64,000 nucleotides of DNA, taken from positions 310,001-374,000 of the forward strand of contig JABYQN010000002.1 of assembly GCA_022606135.1 (NCBI GenBank), in the 5' to 3' direction. The position numbers and the translations under genes were made by a program. Shown piece after piece: positions 1 to 10,945 of this stretch. The first letter of the stretch is position 1. Each line of letters starts with the position of its first letter. This DNA comes from Fomes fomentarius. Lineage: Eukaryota > Basidiomycota > Agaricomycetes > Polyporales > Polyporaceae. The notes under the pieces were generated by a model that saw nothing but the letters and a program-made list of their open reading frames with translations, had not been told where the DNA came from and did not search any database.

Positions 1-962
1 CGCCCGCCTCAGCCTGGCGCGAAAGCTGCAGGAAACCTACCAAATACAATCTTCGCAGGTCATCACGAGGACGAAGAAGGATACTCATGTTCGCGATTGA
101 CGAGGGCCCAGGGGTGAGCAGGAAACGGGGAATGCTCGGGGTAGAGATGCACGTTGTGTGGGTAATACCGGGAGCATTGATTGAACTTGAAGTTGGTTCT
201 TACTGAATTCGTCGTATTAGTGAGAAGATGGTGCGGCGCCAAACATACCATGCACAAGGTTAGAAGGTACCAATGATCGACCAGATAGCTTCCATGTTCA
301 CAAGTAAATGGCAGAGGTCATCATAGACAAGGAGAATGTAGCGTACCGTTTTGGAGGAGTAGAGGGAATAGTAGATTTGATATGAAGCCTTCACTCTGAC
401 TTTTTGAGTGAAAAGTTGATGAGGGGGACGACATGGTGAAAGAACTGTATCCTCAGCTATTAAATGTGTATAGAAGACTTGTGGGCATTGTGTAGACTGT
501 TCTGGGGGTAGAGACACGAAGCTCAACTTCAAGAAGTTCATGAGCGCTCGACGCCACGCAGGACTCGACGAGGATGTTATGGGTGAGATGACAGCTACAA
601 TAAACCTAGTGCGGCCGGGTAACGCAAAAGGGACTTGCCGCATTATACGCGGGAAGGACGTTCGCTAAGTCTACCAGTCAACCGTCAGAGGAGTCGAGAC
701 GGAGAATGCAACTCAACGCGGGGCAAGGCACATGATCGTGGAGGATGGGGCAGACGCCCAAGCGAGCCACGGTGCGCGATGTCGCGGCGCGTCGCGCTTC
801 ACCATGATGTCGCGCGAACGTCCTCGAACATCAACATCCCCTCTCAATCCCACCTTCCCCCGTGGGCGTCGTCGACAACCGACAAAAAGTCTCAACATAC
901 TCCCTCCTAGGCCCTGACACTTCGCCTCGTAACCTCTGCTCAACATCGTCTGCTGCTATATT
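1..962. other. Left edge without an assigned gene
   Basis: No gene is convincing here. A minus-strand open frame at 63-257 (64 codons, ATG to TGA) has a plausible composition but no recognisable domain and no clear splice partners. It could be the last exon of a gene running off the left edge. The last 150 nt are the promoter side of the Hikeshi gene and belong to a segment duplicated near 10.0-10.9 kb. Confidence 0.4.
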
Positions 963-1915
963 ATGTTTGGGTGTCTGGTCGCGGGTCGCTTGCTTCAGAC
1001 CAACCTCCAACAGATAGACGAGACCCACGCGATTTTCGAGCTACCAGCAGCGGGGTCGATCAACCATGTATGCGTGTTCTTGCTAGGCACAGGTGCGTGG
1101 TTTGATTTCTATCATCCTCATCGTCGGTACTAACCCGTCGCGTTTCACGTGTCAGTGCCATTCCCGGAGGGCTATGGCGCGACAGTGCATTTCTTCTGGC
1201 CAGGAAAAGGCTTCCAGCTCCTAGGGATGTGAGTTTTCCTCTGTCTACTAGCATCGCGCGTATATCCGATGTTGACAGTCCCGCCACGAAGGCTCTCGAA
1301 CGAGAAACCATCTGCGATATTTCGTCTCCGCGGCACCTATTCCGCACAATCCACCAACACGCATGCGGTGTTCACCGACGCAGCGAACGATGCTGGACCG
1401 TCGGATGTTACTGCATTCCTCGGGCTCTCTGTCGAGCCACTACCACAGATCATGCAAGAGGTCTCCGTCCTTCCATCAAGCGTCGCGAAAGCGCAGGCGA
1501 ATCCGGTGGCGGACGCGACCCTCATGGCGGAGCGCGTCGTGAAAAACCTATTCAACTACGTCTCGAGCTTCGTCGGTGGTAACCCATCGGCGATATCGCC
1601 GGATCTTATGATCCCGATGGGCATGATCGCAAAGTGGTACGAAAACTTCGTGTCGAAGGTCAGGAGTTCGGGGGTGGGATTCTTGGAGAGGCAGGATTAC
1701 GAGTAGCGACCGAACTTGGTGAAGGGAGTTACAGAAGTGAGTGTACGCTTCATAATAGAAGCGACCGCCGACTGGAAGGGACCTGAGTCGATGGAGCAAC
1801 GAAGTAGCTCTCTCTTCTTGTACTAGTAGGCACTAATCCACGATGTGTACATCCGCATGGAGTACATATAAGTGCACTGACATAACTCCAACCATTCAAC
1901 AGCATCGCCAGTTCC
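815..1915. repeat. Segmental duplication, intact copy
   Basis: This segment, from about 150 nt upstream of the Hikeshi start to about 200 nt downstream of its stop, is repeated in the same orientation at about 10005-10945. Flanking non-coding text matches as well, for example a shared stretch ending in ACTGACATAACTCCAAC. The whole locus was therefore copied rather than a retrotransposed mRNA, and introns are present in both copies. Edges are approximate. Confidence 0.75.
963..1706 (+). CDS. Hikeshi family protein (Hsp70 nuclear import carrier)
   Basis: Hikeshi (OPI10/DUF775 family) carries ATP-loaded Hsp70 into the nucleus during heat stress. The model joins 963-1092, 1156-1228 and 1292-1706 and gives 205 residues, the normal family length. 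The protein opens with MFGCLVAGR, the near-invariant family start, followed by [11 protein letters not shown], then [17 protein letters not shown], then [14 protein letters not shown], each matching the conserved core of animal and fungal Hikeshi. The C-terminal part with [15 protein letters not shown] is also family-typical. Both introns are 63 nt with GT-AG ends, and the frame is continuous across all three exons. A decayed copy lies at 10107-10758, so this is the functional one of the pair. The identification is firm; Hsp70 as cargo is family knowledge. Confidence 0.93.
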
Positions 1916-2260
1916 CCATCTTTGGCATTCTGCGTCTTGTCCAGTCAGTGTCTCCTCACCTCATTTCCAGTACCTCGATTGCTTTGATTGCTACGAACGG
2001 CGGGGCCGCTCCGCATTTCAATTACCAATGTGAGTCCTCCACACTGGAGGCATGAAAGGAGAGATGGTAGGACTAGTCTGAATACTTCGTTACCGATACA
2101 ACAATTCACACGGTTCTGCCAGCCTTAAAATTGACGCGAGTCAGAATTTCGAAGTGCCTCTCCATCTCAGTCATACTCCTCGCATGAATTCGGTCCAGGT
2201 GAACGCTTTTCATACACGCCTTTCCCCCGATCCTCGGGCCAAAGTTTCGAAACAAGCCAC
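1707..2260. other. Intergenic region
   Basis: No open frame with coding character is seen between the Hikeshi stop and the kinase-like start at 2261. The first 200 nt belong to the duplicated segment; the rest is probably the promoter of the next gene. Confidence 0.5.
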
Positions 2261-3347
2261 ATGCACCATCTTCGCTTTCCTTACGATCTCCTCCCTGCCC
2301 CGGAGAAGCTCCATTTAGATGACGCCTACGTCCTCGAAGCACCACAACACTGCTCAAAGCCAGACAGGCTCACTGTTGTAGACATTAAGGAGAAGCTGTC
2401 TTACAATCAAAACGTCAACCTCCACATCTACCGCGCTGCTTTGGTTGCTGCGTCCACCGGCGATATACGCCACGATGTGGTGTGCAAGGAGGCATACCAA
2501 CGGCACCAATACAGGCTCCTGAAGGAGGAAGCGGAGGTATACCTCAAGTTGGATCAGCAAGACATTTGCGGCCACTCCGTTCCGATGTTCTTTGGGTTCT
2601 ATACTGGCCAGACTGGCGATGGCCTCACGGGGCTGCTGTTGCTGGAATACGGTGGTGATACGCTCAGCGTACCTCTGGTGAGGCAACCGTCGGATTTCAG
2701 GTGAGCTTGTCGATCCTCGGCCGAGCATGAATAAATGGCGTACTTAAAAAGTTCGACCTTTGTTAGACGTCGTGTCATTACCACATTGATCACAATTCAC
2801 CGAGCCGGCGTAGTGCACAACGAATTCGAGGAGCGGCACATCGTCGTCAGAGTCCTTGACGATGGAAGTCATTGGCCGATGCTTGTCGACTTCTCGCGAG
2901 CCAAAGAACATATCTGTCCTTTTGAGGGCAAGTTGAAACTCTACTCTCCTAAACCTGCCGATCGTCACGACTACTGTAACGAGTTGTGGGTGGTGATCAA
3001 CTACGCAGAGATTAGGGTTCCCAGTGAGTGATGTGCAGCCGAGTTGTGCATTCAAGTGCTATATTTCTCATCCGATGACGGTGGCAATCGTAGGTCACGT
3101 AGATTACTTTGGATTTCAAGTGCCCATTCGAGACGTGGAGGACATCCTCAAGGCAGGTACTAGCGATGCACGTGCTTTGGAAGAAGCCCGTGTGACAACT
3201 ACGGGCTCTCCAGCGTTGGCGTGCAAACAGAAGGGAATGGGACTCTCAGCCGGTGCAAATACGATAGCTGCCTGTTCAACTGTCCATGTCCGCCTTCTTT
3301 GTGCGTGCTTCTATCGTTCTTGCCAGATGTTGGAGTCGTGTATCTGA
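2261..3347 (+). CDS. Fungal protein-kinase-like protein, probable pseudokinase
   Basis: The model joins 2261-2700, 2767-3023 and 3094-3347 and keeps one frame for 316 residues. It has a protein-kinase-like fold signature: an N-lobe lysine candidate in DVVCKEA, an alpha-C glutamate candidate in LLKEEAEVY, a hinge-like LLLEYGG, then a catalytic loop HRAGVVHNEFEERHIVV and a metal loop LVDFSRAKEH. The catalytic aspartate position holds glutamate (HNE), and DFG reads DFS, so catalysis is doubtful. It resembles the expanded kinase-like families of Agaricomycetes (FunK1 and related PKL groups), but the exact subfamily is not assigned. The intron between the N-lobe and the catalytic loop sits at the same place and phase in the neighbours at 3585-4578 and 4824-5851. 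The C-terminal exon is the least certain part. Confidence 0.62.
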
Positions 3348-3584
3348 GAATCTGCAGCCTCCCCTGCTGTCTTTGGTTCGAGATACGCCCTGTATCATGT
3401 GATAGAGAACGGGACTTGGAAGTACGGAACACCGCTGATAGTAAGATGTCATCTTCAAGGTGGTCCAAACATTCGGATACAATCAACGATCTCCACTAGG
3501 CGCAGTGTCTCAGGATATAGTGTGGTGCAACTTGGCTACGTAGATACTCCTCTATCATGCGGCTTCGCTCCCTCTGCTCCTCCG

Positions 3585-4578
3585 CTAGTATTCCAATGCG
3601 CCGTTTGGCATATTCGACTGCCTCCTTTTGCCTACATTCTCCGGACGTTCGCAGTTCTTGATCATTGTATTAACATCTGATGCCCATGTAATGGACATCG
3701 GTATCCCATACCAGTCGAAGTGACCTACAAGTGTTAAGTCAGGAAAAGCCTATCGCATCAATAGTGAGAACGTACTGATCGCCCATGTATCAGTCTCCTC
3801 ACAGACTTCCCACATCTCGTCACATCCAAACTCAATGCGATTAGGTGCCGGGTGGTCCAATTGAACTTGATTGCGATCAACCGGGCAGACATGCTCAGTC
3901 GCATCTCCGAAGTCGACGATAAAGGGAATGCGCTGTTGGCCAGTGCGGGAGGAGAGCACGATGTTTCGCTCAGCAAGATCGTTGTGTTGTATGCCAGCTT
4001 GGTGTATCGCCAGAAGGGCTTCGACCACGTGTACTCTGTGTTCCGACCATATGTCAGCATGTTTCTAAGACAACTTGAACCACAAGTTTTAATTTCGATA
4101 CCTTGTAGCAAGCGGCTGGCATCTCAAAGATTCGGACATCCGGTTGCCACAGTCATCCATCACTAGAACTGCGCTCAGGCCATCCGTGGATCGCCCCACA
4201 TGGAAGCCATGAACCAGCGGCACATACTTCCCCTGAAGTGCAAGAAGCTTGGTGTTGTATATCACTGCTTCCTCACGAAGAATGTTGACCCGACGTGTTC
4301 CAAAAGCGATCTGCAGCCGACGTCCCATGAGGCAGAGTTCTCGTCTCCGTCTCTGAGAGACCGTGTTCAAGGGTTCCTCTCACGACCTGCATGAGTCCCT
4401 CATGAATGAGCTCCTTTGGGAAGAACTTCAGCCGAAGAGCCGTTGTAGAACGGCGGAACTCGGAGGGTAGCGACTCCCACACACTGGCAGCTGGCTCCTC
4501 TCGAATTGCAAGGTTGGCTTTCAGACGACCTTTCTTGAGAGTGATAGTGTCAATCGAGAAGGAAAGAATGGCCGACAT
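3585..4578 (-). CDS. Fungal protein-kinase-like protein with retained catalytic residues
   Basis: Divergent paralogue of the kinase-like gene at 2261-3347. The catalytic loop reads AIHQAGIQHNDLAERNIVL, with the HxD aspartate and the following asparagine present, and the metal loop reads FIVDFGDATEH with intact DFG, so this copy could be active. The start chosen is the ATG at 4578. Predicted exons are 4578-4384, 4352-4102, 4035-3776 and 3724-3585, which sum to a multiple of three (281 residues). The first intron would be only 31 nt (4383-4353). If that is not a real intron the gene carries a frameshift. The N-lobe lysine is not obvious. The tail contains HFDWYGIPM, matching YFGFQVP in the gene at 2261 and RGLKIP in the copy at 4824. 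Substrate is unknown. Confidence 0.6.
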
Positions 4579-4823
4579 GGTGAGATACGGGAGGGCAGCA
4601 GAAGATACAGCAACAAACTTTGGTAGCAGTAGAATTAGGCTTGAATAGCTCAAGCGGTGTTTATTATGTTTGCCCTGGAGGTTACCTTTTTTGGTTATGG
4701 TTCTGACGCGTCCTTACGTCCATCATAAGCATAGGTGACATACATATCTCGTCAGATGTGCCCCTCCTCCACCTCATCTCTCATACACTACCTGTTTTGC
4801 TCTATCAGTTTCCATTGAAACAC

Positions 4824-5851
4824 CATGTCCGTACTCACCATACATACCTCTTAAACTCCTTGGACCCGAACGCTGGCTGAAGTGGACGTGCAAGACCGTC
4901 CCAGACTTGCCGGATACCGTCGACTTAGTAGAAGCTGTTTCAAATTCCCATTCCTCCGCAAGCTACACCGCCACCGTTACCAAAATTGGCGACGCGATCT
5001 CCTACCACCGCTCTGGCATGCACAGAGTCATCCGAGCCGCCATGCTAGTTATAGAGGCTGGCAAATCTTACGACGTGGTATGCAACCTGGCGTGTGGTAG
5101 GCAGGCGTTTGAGGTCCTCCAGGAGGAGTCGAAGGTGTATGACAAGCTCCGACCTCTTATGCCAGACTACGTTCCTAATGTGCTCTCATTCTACACTGGT
5201 GAGACATACGAAGGTCGGACTAGTGTGTTGGTCATGCAGGACGCCGGTGAGGAGCTCCGTGTTCCTCTTCGGCAGCAGCCTCTAAAGTTCAGGTGCTTAT
5301 GTAGTCATTGCTGCCTTGTGTTTCTGCTGAAAACGATAAGACAGTCTACTCTCGAAGGCATACTAGCTGTACATCGTGCGGGTGTCTCTCACCAGGACTT
5401 TAGACAGCAGCACGTCGTGGTCACGCAACTGGAGAATGGCGAGTATTGGCCCCTTCCATCAGCTTCTCGGCGGCCCATATTGAGCACAAGTGCCGTGATT
5501 GCGACAAGAAGTACGTGTTGTACGAGCCCATGCCGTTCGCGAGCGATTTCAACTGCACCAAACTGTGGGAAATCACCACTTAGATATTGGACATCTATGA
5601 TCGCAGTAAGTTACATTGTGGATATCGCCTTGCGTTTCTGATCATTTCTGTCAGGTTACGTCAGTTATCGCGGGTTGAAGATCCCCACTGTCGGTATCAA
5701 TAGTCCTGAAGACATCTACGAGAGACGTCTGCGTTAGGAGGCGTGGCAGGAACGCGGTGTGCTTGACGATGCTATTACCGTCTATAATGAATGCATGGAC
5801 TGGCAGGAGAATCGGCATGAATGGGATACACAGCCTGTTCGTATCGAGTAG
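4824..5851 (+). pseudogene. Decayed kinase-like gene
   Basis: Third kinase-like copy in this cluster. Coding similarity starts at about 4883 and runs through YVPNVLSFYTGETYEG, an intron at 5293-5340, and a catalytic loop HRAGVSHQDFRQQHVVV. At about 5456 the frame shifts by one base where the DFG-type motif should be, and the text continues in another frame as SISFSAAHIEHKC. A TAG follows WEITT near 5582. The last exon (from about 5656) carries a further TAG after ERRLR before running on to the family-type end at 5851. The N-lobe lysine is also replaced (VVCN). No ATG is in frame close to the start; the ATG at 4824 runs into a stop unless a short intron is removed. Multiple independent lesions make this a pseudogene. 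Confidence 0.8.
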
Positions 5852-6128
5852 TCAATAGTTATAGTTTCGTGATTTCATAAGAGCAAGGGGGCCTTAGGTA
5901 TTACAAGGGAAATGTACATACTTACCGATCATGATGTCCATGGTGGAGGTCAAGCAAAACAGAGCGGTTGATTCGCAATATGATACAATTGCTACAATCT
6001 CATATAAAGCAAACGACGACAATGATATGTTGTATCAGATCAGCAAGACACGAGGATCATTGAGTATCAGTAAAGATTCCCTGAGACTCAATCAGTCAGC
6101 CATTACAAGCCCACACAATAGAGCAGAA

Positions 6129-6909
6129 TCAACGTACCACGTCGTTATTCCATGACCACCACCACCGCAGCTTCGTCCGCTCATCGCGATTCCTCCCCTC
6201 ATTCATGGCCTTGTGCAGAGTCTTCACCACCGTCTCGAACGTTCCGAGGTCGTCCAGGGGTCCGTAGCGCTCCTCGATATTGTAATTCGTCCAAAGGACG
6301 AGGATGCTCTCCCATTCTAGCGAGAACGGTCGTCCGATCTCGAGCTGCGCGCCGGTCTTCTTGATGAGGTCGTTCTGAACAAGGCTGGTGGCAACGCATT
6401 GCAGAGCTCGGACAAGCTGGGGATCGTTAATTTGCTCCTCGGTGAGACTACCGAAGTCAAACACTTCGTCGAAATCGAGGATAGCGCGGGTCTTCTCCGA
6501 GGGTTTATAGGACAGGCTGTGACGCTTCGCATACAGCATCATGTCGTTAACTTTAAAAGGCCACCCGTAGTAGAGGAGAGGAGGTTTCTTCCCCTTGCGG
6601 GGAAGTAGCTTGGGGGAGATGATCTTCGTTGGTGGTCGGTTGGCCATGAGCCTTTGCCACCTCTTTGTTGCGGTCAATGAAAACTTCTAGTAGTGAGAAT
6701 AGATTACACACTTTTCTTTGAGCCTTCCCTGCCGCTTCTGTGAGCCTGCGCCCAGGTCTCTTTGGATCGTTGCTCTCTGCTGTCTCGAGTAGGTATTGGT
6801 CACCCTCCCAGAATGCAGTGTTTCTTGTTTTCTCCGAGCCGGATGATGAGCTCGAAGTTTGTGATGAGTCTAAAGGGCGTCGTCTAGTAAACGTTCGTGT
6901 GGGAGCCAT
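6129..6909 (-). CDS. Small protein of an unrecognised basidiomycete family (copy 1)
   Basis: I do not recognise a named domain. Exons are 6909-6712 and 6662-6129, joined in phase 0, about 243 residues; an in-frame ATG at 6978 is an alternative start. Exon 1 is rich in serine, threonine and arginine. The exon junction reads AQRK then RWQRLMANR. Further on come YYGWPFKVNDMMLYAKRHSL, LTEEQINDPQLVRAL, ILVLWTNYNIEERYG and a terminal RWWWSWNND. The same landmarks and the same intron position occur in copies at 57315-58135, 52613-53197 and 59847-60130, which is the main evidence that this is a real gene. A GTACGT donor-like site just before the stop could lead to one more short exon. No signal peptide or membrane segment is seen. 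Function unknown. Confidence 0.65.
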
Positions 6910-6978
6910 ATAAGTGAATGGGAGAGTGGCACGAGGAAGTGGTTGGAGAACAAGTTGAATGTTGGCGCTCCGACGCAT

Positions 6979-7520
6979 AGTAGAACAGCACAGCCCTCAC
7001 AGGTTCAGCTTCAGCAAATTGGACGCTTTAGTCCCTGACAGACATGATTGCAAGCTTTGTCGTCCACCGCTATGTGTTTGACCATTGTTCTTCCTGGAAA
7101 CTAGAATGGCAGAGCTATCATCGAAATTCGAAATAATGCGTTGGATTCGGATGAGGAGAAGTGAGTCGAATGAGAAGAGCGAGTCAGTACTACATGTGTG
7201 GCTTGAGGTGTAGTCTCCCAGTCAACAAGGATGCATTAAATCACCTTGATCGTGATCACTATATTAAGAATTCACCCATGAGGCCCGGCTGGGAACATCG
7301 TGTTGTGTACGAGTGGTTGATCTCGCATGATTGATTCACTCGTCTGCCATACTACGGCAATCCAGTTCATGTCATCGGGTTCTTCAATGTGCACACGATG
7401 TTCATTGAAAACAGTAACAATTCCGATATTGATCCAGATACTAGTACTACATACACTTCATTGGGATCTATGTGACAAAGACTACCACCCTAGCTAGCCG
7501 CTTCAAACCGCGGCACCACT
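6979..7520. other. Intergenic region
   Basis: No coding signal was found on either strand. The stretch is AT-richer than the flanking genes. Confidence 0.5.
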
Positions 7521-7787
7521 TCAATTGAAGCGAAGTTCCATCTGTGAGAAGAGAATGACTTGACCCTGCGCGTCGGGCTTCGTCTTGCGGATGGCGACTA
7601 TGGACATTGCGTCCTCGTTGGGGACCTGCCTCCAGACGTTCCAGATAGGATGGTTACTACCATTGCCCCACCGCAGGGGAGGAACTGCACGCTGCGAGAC
7701 ATACCATGTGAGTCTTTCCGGGAGCGAGCGATTGTAAAACGTGAGCGTACTAGTTTCTCCTGAACCCACTTCATCGGATAAAGGTGT
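7521..7787 (-). CDS. C-terminal exon of an unidentified gene
   Basis: An open frame follows an AG acceptor at 7788-7789 and ends at 7521. Its last 30 codons contain DAMSIVAIRKTKPDAQG and end QMELRFN. This resembles the C-termini of the proteins at 25917-27395 (APMSIVALRRTRPNEHG ... EIELRYPY) and 23772-24585 (EWMYIIEIRKS ... TIEVRVP). Upstream exons are not clear: a candidate stretch at 7832-8041 contains FWSKFDHGFPDIEELG followed by a good GTGAGT donor, but the join is uncertain. It could be a partial or decaying member of that group. Function unknown. Confidence 0.35.
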   Translation of the reverse strand, partial: TPLSDEVGSGETSTLTFYNRSLPERLTWYVSQRAVPPLRWGNGSNHPIWNVWRQVPNEDAMSIVAIRKTKPDAQGQVILFSQMELRFN

Positions 7788-8041
7788 CTATCGCATCATG
7801 CGGACTGACTGAGGTGACTGTTTTCGTGCACTCAGAGTTCCATTCTTCGTCTGGGAACTGTACGGTGAAAAAGAGGGTCAGGATCCGAACGAACAAAGGC
7901 TCGCCATGACGCGAAATTTTTGAAGGAGAGACTCACGTAGCAGCGATCGTGCAGTACCGGTCCCAACTCTTCTATGTCTGGGAAGCCATGATCGAACTTA
8001 CTCCAAAATTTGCACTGGAATGGACACATCATTTCCTCCAC

Positions 8042-10004
8042 CCAGAAACCTTGGAGAAAAGATGAGCTTGCTCAGTCTCACAAGGTTCGTTGGGTTAGGC
8101 TTACAGGGATAGGTAAGCCTGATTTATCTGCCCTGGAAAGGCATTGGAGGCCTATTTCTGCAGGTCTAAGGGGCTTATTTCACCGCATGGAACTGTTTGT
8201 TTCCATTTTCCAATCCTATCCCTTTCTTGACCTCGCAAAAGATCCAATCTTTGCAGTGTTGTGACCTCTATTGAGCTCATCAAGTGGCGCATGTTTCCGA
8301 GTTCCGCGGATGGGGTATATATGAATTTTGCGCATCATGGTGTTGCATCCGCCATTGAGCGAAGGTGCTCGAGATGCGAGGTTTGATATACCCGGACTGG
8401 GAGCGCTCCTTTGACTCATTGAACTGAGACCACCTACCACGAGTGGTCACTCACCAAAGTGTCACCAGAAGGTACATACATTGAGGTCTAAGCTGTGGGC
8501 TAAAGTTTCGAAGACATATATGGCTTGGGCAACCCCCCTATGACCACAGTATCGCTTTGAACCAAGTCGATGCGTGCGTAATCTCCTGTGGTCCTCGTTC
8601 GCCATTGAGTTCAGAGAAGATGGATCGTTGCCGCCCATACACTCAGTCTGACACAAAATGTAGTTTGACAGTAGCGCCTCCATCTGTGATTTCGATTGGG
8701 GTAGGTGAGACGTTGGCGACGCTAGCGCACAATAAGTAGGGTTGATTATGTGGGACCGTGTTGTCAAGGTCACACACAACAGTAATTGAGATTCACAATT
8801 TGCTGAGCCCAGGGAATCTAGTCTTGTGTTGGACGTAGCAGGTAACTGGATATTGCACATCGTCATCTTCACGATGGGGCTCAGCCGTTGATGCCCCCAA
8901 CGAGTCTAGAGGTTACCGAGCGCAAGTATACCGCAAGTCATACGGTTGTTTGATTATCCAGTGATAACTCTGACCGACTTCAAGATGCGCTTGGAAGTTA
9001 GTCGGGGCTCCGAGTGGCACAGCAAGAGGCGAGTAACCCTCCCAATGCTGACTGAGACACTGGTTCCAGCACTAGAGCCTTTCGTTGCCCCGACTCTTGC
9101 GCCCGAGTCTGAAACATTCATCAAATGAAACTGGGTACCCGCGCTCTTCTGATCGTGTATCAATGGCGACAAGGTCTTATATATGACTGCGAGAAGTTCA
9201 AGTGAGTACTGGCCAAGGTCCGAAGCTGCTATAAGAACCGATTTGCGGTAGCGGGGCCGGTGGGATTCAGAAGAGCTTGTTTGCGTGCCAAATAGAGTCG
9301 GGAGTACTGACATACCTTTAGAGACACCATCACTAGTAAAATGCCCAAGTCCTGGACCACCTGGAGCACTGTGTTCCAGTAGTTTTCACGGTCTCCGACT
9401 TGTGGAACGACCGGCGAGCCCCATGATGCATGGCCTTATGATAGACTCAGGCATTTTCTCGGCCTTGCTATTCAAAGTTCTGTCCCCTCCTGTTTCATGA
9501 CATACCTTCCGGCGAGAGACTGGCTTCTGACTTTGCCAATTGATGTCCAGTCAAGGATGGACATACCTTGCGTGATGTGCATGTAGCATAGTATGCTTCT
9601 CTACCCTCTAAGTCTTCACCGACCGAGTCCGCATTTTCAGACAGTGCGAAGGCGAGAGGACGATATATGACATTGTATGTAAGCAAATAGCGAAAGGTGA
9701 TCACAACAGAAAATACATGACTCACCATCTACTAACACAGAGTAGATGCCCGTTGGGAAGTAAACAGACTGAAGACAGTAAGAAGCTGTGGCGCATATCT
9801 TAGAAGTACATGGAGCCTGAGCCTCGAATTGCCTCGAAGGGAGGAATTCTGAACAGTTCAACGATATTACGATAAGTATCGCTGAGCTTCGAAGCGCCCG
9901 CGTCGCTGAACATGGCAAGCGCCCATTAGTTGACAGTTCCGCGTAGCGCTTCAAAACTGGCTTCACCTGGCCCTATGATGTCGTGCGACTCAACTGCCCT
10001 CGAA
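8042..10004. other. Gene-poor region with splice-like signals
   Basis: Several minus-strand open stretches (8462-8872, 8954-9313, 9637-9966) are separated by donor-like motifs of the AGGTATGT type near 9315, 9507 and 9568. This could be the trace of a multi-exon minus-strand gene, but no stretch matches a known family and the frames cannot be joined with confidence. A perfect 8-bp hairpin (AGGCTTAC ... GTAAGCCT, 8-nt loop) is at 8097-8120. Confidence 0.35.
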
Positions 10005-10945
10005 AATGCCCTCGAACATCCTACTTCCCCCGAAGTCTGCACATCTCTGGTCTAGGCTCTGACACTTTGCCTTGTCGCCCCTGCCCAACGTCGTCTGCTG
10101 AAAATCATGTTCGGGTGTCTGGTCACGAGTCGCTTGCTTCAGACCAACCTAACAGATAGACGACACCCATGCGATCTTTGATTAACCATGTATGTGTGTT
10201 TTTGCTGGGCACAGGTGTGTTTCTATCAACCTCAGGGCCGTCGGTACTAACCTGTCTGTCGCGTTTCACACCTCAGCCCCATTCTCCTCTGTCTACTAGC
10301 ATCACGCGTGTATTCGATGTTGATAGCCCCACCACAAAGGCTCTTGAACGAGAAACCATCTGCGATATTCCGTCTCCGCGGCACCTACTCCGCACAATCC
10401 ACCAACGCGCGCGCATGCCGTGTTTACTGACGCAGCAAACAACGCTGGAACATCTGATATCACTGCATTCCTCGGGCTCTCTGTCGAGCCACTACCACAG
10501 ATTGTACGGGAGGTCTCCGTCCTTCCGTCCAGCGTCAACAAAGCGCAGGCGAACCCGGTGGGGGACACGACCCTCATGGTGGAGCGCATCGTGAAAAACC
10601 TTCTCAACTACGTCTCGAGCTTCGTCGGTGGTGATCCATCGGCGATATTGCCGGATCTTATGATCCCGATGGGCATGATCGCGAAGTGGTACGAAAACTT
10701 CGTGAAGAAGGTTAGGAATTTGGGGGTGGGGGCCCTGGAAAGGCAGGATTACGAGTAGTGACTGAGATTGAGGATGGGAGTTACAGAAGGGAGTGTACGC
10801 TTCATAATAGAAGCGACCGCCGACTGGAAGGGACCTAGGTCGATGGAGCAACGAAGTAGCTCTCTATTCTTGTATTAGTAGGCACCAATTCATGATACAT
10901 ATGAAGTGCACTGACATAACTCCAACGATCAAACATCATCGCCAA
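10005..10945. repeat. Segmental duplication, decayed copy
   Basis: Direct repeat of about 815-1915. Exonic and flanking sequence both match, with small deletions in this copy. Direction of copying is inferred from the intact gene in the other segment. Confidence 0.75.
10107..10758 (+). pseudogene. Hikeshi pseudogene
   Basis: Starts MFGCLVTSRLLQTNL like the intact gene. A 2-nt deletion then breaks the frame and it meets a stop within 25 codons. A second deletion of about 20 nt removes the end of the first exon's ELPAAGS segment. Nearly all of exon 2 ([16 protein letters not shown] onward) has been deleted between short matching sequences around 10280. Exon 3 is still well preserved through [15 protein letters not shown] to the stop at 10758, about nine tenths identical to the functional copy by eye. 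Not expected to make a functional protein. Confidence 0.9.
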
